This document shows, in pieces, positions 59,701-64,000 of a stretch of 64,000 nt of DNA. Position 1 is the stretch's first letter. Each line of letters opens with the position of its first letter. The position numbers were made by a program, and so were the translations under genes. Origin of the DNA: Patagioenas fasciata (taxonomy: Eukaryota; Chordata; Aves; Columbiformes; Columbidae); assembly GCF_037038585.1 (NCBI RefSeq), contig NC_092521.1, forward strand, positions 53,700,398 through 53,764,397, written 5' to 3'. The notes below the pieces were generated by a model. It was given only the letters and a program-made list of their open reading frames with translations, was not told where the DNA came from and did not search any database.

Positions 59701-62700
59701 ATAGCTTCTTTTTTGTTCGTATAAGAATAAAAAGGAATCTCCTTCTGTATGTCTTGTAGATTTCACAGTGTTCTGCTGTTCGAAATAACTGCACAGAAGG
59801 AAGCAGCAGTAGCATCAAAATGACAAAGCAATAATCATCAAAAGCTGCGTGAGATTTTTTTTTTTCCACAGCTAGAAGGGATAGTTTTTTTGTTGGAAGT
59901 AAAGCAAGGAAATATTCCAGAGGGCATAAGTGTCCATGGGAGCATCTGTCTCCAAAGTGAAGACAGAAGGCAAAGACACCAGACATGTACTGTTGGTAAA
60001 ATTTGTTCATCGGTGTTTAGGATGGAAGAATACTTGTTTTGTAAAGAATGAGAGTCTTACACAAAAGGAAAGCTCACATTGCAGGAGCAGAAGCTCCAAT
60101 TTAATGTCAGATTGGGTGGGTGACAGATTAGTTGAGAGAGATGAAAAGGCTTTAAAGTATCTAGTAAAGAGGAGACAACTGAGCAATCACCAAACCACAG
60201 TATCTGATGTCTAATAGATCAAAAAACTGAGGGCCGTGTAAGGTACAGCTACATTTGCAGCATTTTTTATTGCTGATGCCAATAGTGTAGATAGTAATCA
60301 AGGTGGTTTGGAGATGTCCAGGAACTGATGAACTGATAGGGCTGGTGTTATGGAAATTGAATGATACCTTTTTTTCTGACTAGGGTTTATGGATAGTGAT
60401 TACAGTTTATTCTATAAGGATGAGACTGGAGGAAAAGCAGTTACTGATTCAGGCAATTCAGAGTTACAGGGCCCAGATTCTTGCACACTACAGTTCTCAC
60501 CAATAAAAAATAAAGATGAGGGAGCTGTAGGTAGCTGTTAGAGATTACCAAATCTCAAGGCAGATTATGACAGAACAAACTAATTCTTGAACATTCGTAC
60601 CTCACAATTAAGACAAGAAAATTCTTAATATGTTTTTGACAATGGCTCCTTTGGTGTACTCCTGATCATGGTGGAGTTCCAAGCTGGCCCATAGGACCAT
60701 GACGATCTTTATTTGTGGACAAATCCCCAGCCTTTAAACGCCTACTACCTCCTTGCTCACATACAACATGCTGCCTCTGATGAGAGTGCCCAAGACAGGG
60801 GGAATCCCAACAGGAGACATTTGTTTTGTGCAAGAAACTGGGGGGAATCTCTGGTAATACATTTAATAGAGAGATATGTTAGTATACTGAAGTTTTACAA
60901 CACTTTTGACGTCCAACTGTTTTGTCTGAATATGTATGGGGTGATACCCTGAATGACATATTTGACTGTAAATAATGTGCACAAACTGTTTTTTGTAATG
61001 CCCATGCAATGCTGGTAAGTCACTTTTCTAGAGATTTCTCTCCCTGTCTCTCTTCTTCACTTTAACACACGTGGTAGCGCAGAGGTGGTTTGAACAAGTG
61101 GGTTTTTTTCCACTCAGACATTTCAAACTGTGTTTAATAATAAAAGTAAAGGGGAAGGCTGCTTTGCGTTTTCATAGCACACTGCAGTGTGCTGAAAAAC
61201 AGCTACTTCAAGGACAGGTAAATATAAAGAAATAGTGATTCTGCTGATGCTTTGCTTCTGGTGACAGATGTTTAGCTTTCCTGGTGTGCAGAGACCAAAT
61301 ATTTGGATTTTAACATTTTTTTCATTGCTTGAAATCTCAGGCAATTTAAAGCACAGATTTGACTCTGACATTTATTTATTTGTTTAGCTAAGTAAACCTT
61401 TTTGTAGAATCTCTAGACTTCAGAAGGCTATGTAGTAGTACCACTCCATATATCTATCACATGAGGTGATTCAGTTAGAGCAAATTATCATGTCTAAGGA
61501 CTGCTTAGAAAGATATTATATATTTTAATTGTTTAGAAAACAATTGCCTTTTTTTTTTTTTTTTGCATCTATATAATCTTATCAGGTCTTCATATTACTG
61601 GATATATATCTCTGGCCTTTTTTACTTGGATACTTATATCCCATAAATGATGTTTTCCACAGCTTCCCCTGTCTTGACCTCAGCACTGTGTCCCATCCTG
61701 GAGCTTTCAGCAAATTCAAGAGAATTTGAATCCTAATAAAAACTTCATGTCTTTTCAGCTACAAGCATGCAGATTTTGTTAGCCAAGCAGAATGTAGAAT
61801 CTTCAACATTGTACCAGGACAGAAAAGCAAACAGGTATTTGTATGCATATGGAAAGTGTTCTCTGCTTCTTTAGCATCAATATTTGAGAGTCTCTCTTCC
61901 CCAATTGCAACTGTCAAAGTTCTTACGCCAAGACCCCACCGCTGCTGTTTTAGACACACTGGATGGGATTCATTTAATCTAACTGCAATATTTTTAAAAC
62001 TGCACACTTAGATGCATTCTAAATTTTTGTCTAAGGTAAAACTTACTGAAAGTGCACATTTCTTTCCATTCTCTATTGTAAGACATGAGACAATTAATTT
62101 AACTGCATAGCCTTTGACTCCTTATTTGTAGCTAAATGGAAATGAATCCCAGCCTCTGTTTTCACACACTCCATTTCCTGAGCAGCTATTTGTTTTAGGT
62201 CAATGTGTGGTTGTTTGTCTTTCAGTGCACCATTTGTTATTTTCTGGCTCTTAATTGTGGTTACACCATCCTGGGGAGCCCAGGGGCATCTTTACAAAGT
62301 ACTCTAAAGAGCATGCAGAGCCTACACCAGCACAGAGCTTCAAGTGGCTCTATGTGGTGACATCTCAGGTGACAGAAGCAGTGCAGGTACCTTAGCACAG
62401 TGTTGCATCCAAGTGGGTAGGGACCAAGCTGTGCCAGGCTTCTGGCTGGTATCAAGGTTATATTGTTTCTGATTTCAAAGCAGATTCTGTTGCCAGCATC
62501 TCTGAGCATTATGTGCTAGGCACCATTACATGGTCTAGACTGGATCTGTGTGCACAGCAGCTGCAAGTTAATCTCATGTCTCTTCAGTCCTAATAAATCA
62601 CAACACAAAAGTCAATGGATAAATGGAATCACATAGGATCTCCAAAAAATAACCTCACAGTTCCTCATGTGGCATGTTGCCACTGTTTCCCCTGGATTTA

Positions 62701-64000
62701 CTCCTGATTTACGCTGTTGAAAATACAATCTGCCTGCAGATAAGTGGGGATGTAAATGAGGCTGCTACAGTTGATCATATTTTCACCTCTCTTGCATATA
62801 CTGATTGATGTTTTCTGACAAAGTTTTTCAACCAAACCAAAATGTATTCATGGCTTATTAAGCAACTATGGAAGAGACTGTTTAACCTCTTATTGCTTCT
62901 TTATATTAGTCACATATTAGGCAGTAATGTCTTTCTCTGAAATACAAGCATTTGTTGGATCTTCAAATATATCAGGTTACATTGTAGTTTCTTTGATAAA
63001 TAAAACTTATTACTGTGGGGTGTGTTTACCTGGGAAGGCAGGAGATAAGCCTTGTTGGCCGAGGCACCAAGGAAAATCTTGGCACAAACAGAGAACCAGG
63101 AACTTGTATCCTTTGGGAAAGTAAATATCTGGAATATTTTCTCATCCCTGAAACTGATATTTCCAAAAGAAGGAAAAAATAAGATTTTTTTAATTTAGAA
63201 CAATCAAAATGCTCATTTCAATTCTTTCTGCCCCTATGATACCTTGGAAGAAATGTTTACAATAGATGTTCTTGTAGTAAAATCAAAATTAAAACAGTTT
63301 AGAAAATTATTGTAGAAATAAACATGCTTGATATTATCAGAACAAAACAAGAAAATAACTTTAAATTATTTTGTTCAAAATTTAGGTAAAACTGTCCCAA
63401 ATCCAGGAAATTATTTTAATAAGACTTCATTTTCTGAAGGAAGAGAAAGATTCTTTTTTTTTTTTACCCTGTTCATTCTTACACTTTCCCACTAAATTTT
63501 TAATATTTTGCTTTAGTATTTTTTTATTACAAAATAAGAGACATTCTACTACTGCTGGATTTCTTTTTGTTTATAATAGACTATTGGTGATTCTGTCTAG
63601 AAGCTTATCTGTCATGATTTTGTGGCTTTTATTGCAATCTTTGATGTAAAGCATCATTTTAACTTCTGAAAAACATACTTCAGTGCAAGATACATGGAAA
63701 TGGGAATGGGAATGGAGATAGAAATGGAAAGCATTTGTGTCTCTCTGTCTGGGGAACGACTTTTTTTGTTCCACAGTACTGGATCTTATCTCAGTAGAAT
63801 AGGGAAGATCATCTAGTTGGTGAGTATCACTGGGATGTGGGGGAAAAAAGAAAGTGACAGCTTCCTATTTATCCATTGTGACAGAAAACTTATGGCAAAG
63901 TAAACATTTAGAGCACCACTAAAAGAGTAATCTTCCTCGCAGGATTAAAATCAAAATATGTCACCTCCACATCTTCCTGATGACTGAAGAACCCCAAGTG
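53741..64000. other. AT-rich unique DNA, no gene seen
   Basis: Noted items: two repeat-free AT-rich blocks at 56740-56960 and 57110-57330; a GC-richer patch at 58720-59180 whose minus-strand frames of 123 and 87 codons overlap in different frames and look like chance; T-runs at about 57870-57896 and 61551-61564; and a short GGAAT-like run at 63695-63727. No repeat family, RNA gene or exon was recognised. Confidence 0.5.

Noticed and set aside
1..64000. CRISPR arrays, operons, ribosome-binding sites, tRNA or rRNA genes
   Set aside because: The DNA is vertebrate-like; no regularly spaced repeats and no tRNA or rRNA signature were seen. The only tRNA-related match is the provirus primer-binding site.

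Overview
The window looks like vertebrate nuclear DNA from a bird. It is AT-rich and gene-poor. It contains 3' fragments of CR1 LINEs, including the avian type that ends in ATTCTATGATTCT. It also has old MIR-like SINE remnants, several very diverged CR1/L3-type fragments, microsatellites, and no bacterial-style gene packing. The species cannot be named from the sequence alone. Apart from one provirus, I found no gene I can identify; most short open frames here are no longer than chance allows.

The outstanding feature is a young endogenous retrovirus at 38958-45023 on the + strand. It is bounded by a perfect 6-bp target duplication (CTTCCC). Its two 451-bp LTRs appear identical base for base, so insertion was recent in evolutionary terms. 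In order it carries: 5' LTR (CCAAT boxes, TATATAA, ATTAAA), a primer-binding site matching initiator tRNA-Met, a leader with a splice-donor candidate, a truncated gag, a dUTPase-protease frame, a complete reverse transcriptase-RNase H-integrase frame, a stub of env encoding little more than the membrane anchor, a polypurine tract and the 3' LTR. Gag, pro and pol lie in three frames that step by -1 each time, as in betaretroviruses, and the dUTPase next to the protease is also a betaretroviral trait. Gag has no N-terminal Met-Gly myristoylation signal. Most of capsid, all of nucleocapsid and nearly all of env are missing, so this copy could not make infectious particles itself. Its LTRs and pol frame look intact, so it could be transcribed or mobilised by proteins from a relative.

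Layout. 1-16034: unique AT-rich DNA with two MIR-like SINEs (about 2805-2970 and 3488-3640). 16035-38951: unique DNA with an old palindromic-type repeat (about 16035-16410), three very old CR1/L3-type fragments in minus orientation (about 21430-22060, 25430-26130, 29690-30440), a short CR1 tail (29238-29312) and a 0.7-kb CR1 fragment (35490-36198). 38952-45029: provirus plus target duplications. 45030-64000: unique DNA with a palindromic repeat fossil (45995-46077), a 17-bp interstitial telomeric repeat (48372-48388), a 30-bp-period tandem repeat (50041-50120) and a possible old LTR fragment (about 53400-53740).

Two minus-strand open segments that begin at plausible splice acceptors (32212-32351 and 23276-23580) are listed as weak exon candidates. 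If either is real, the window lies in or near a minus-strand gene and the provirus would be antisense to it.
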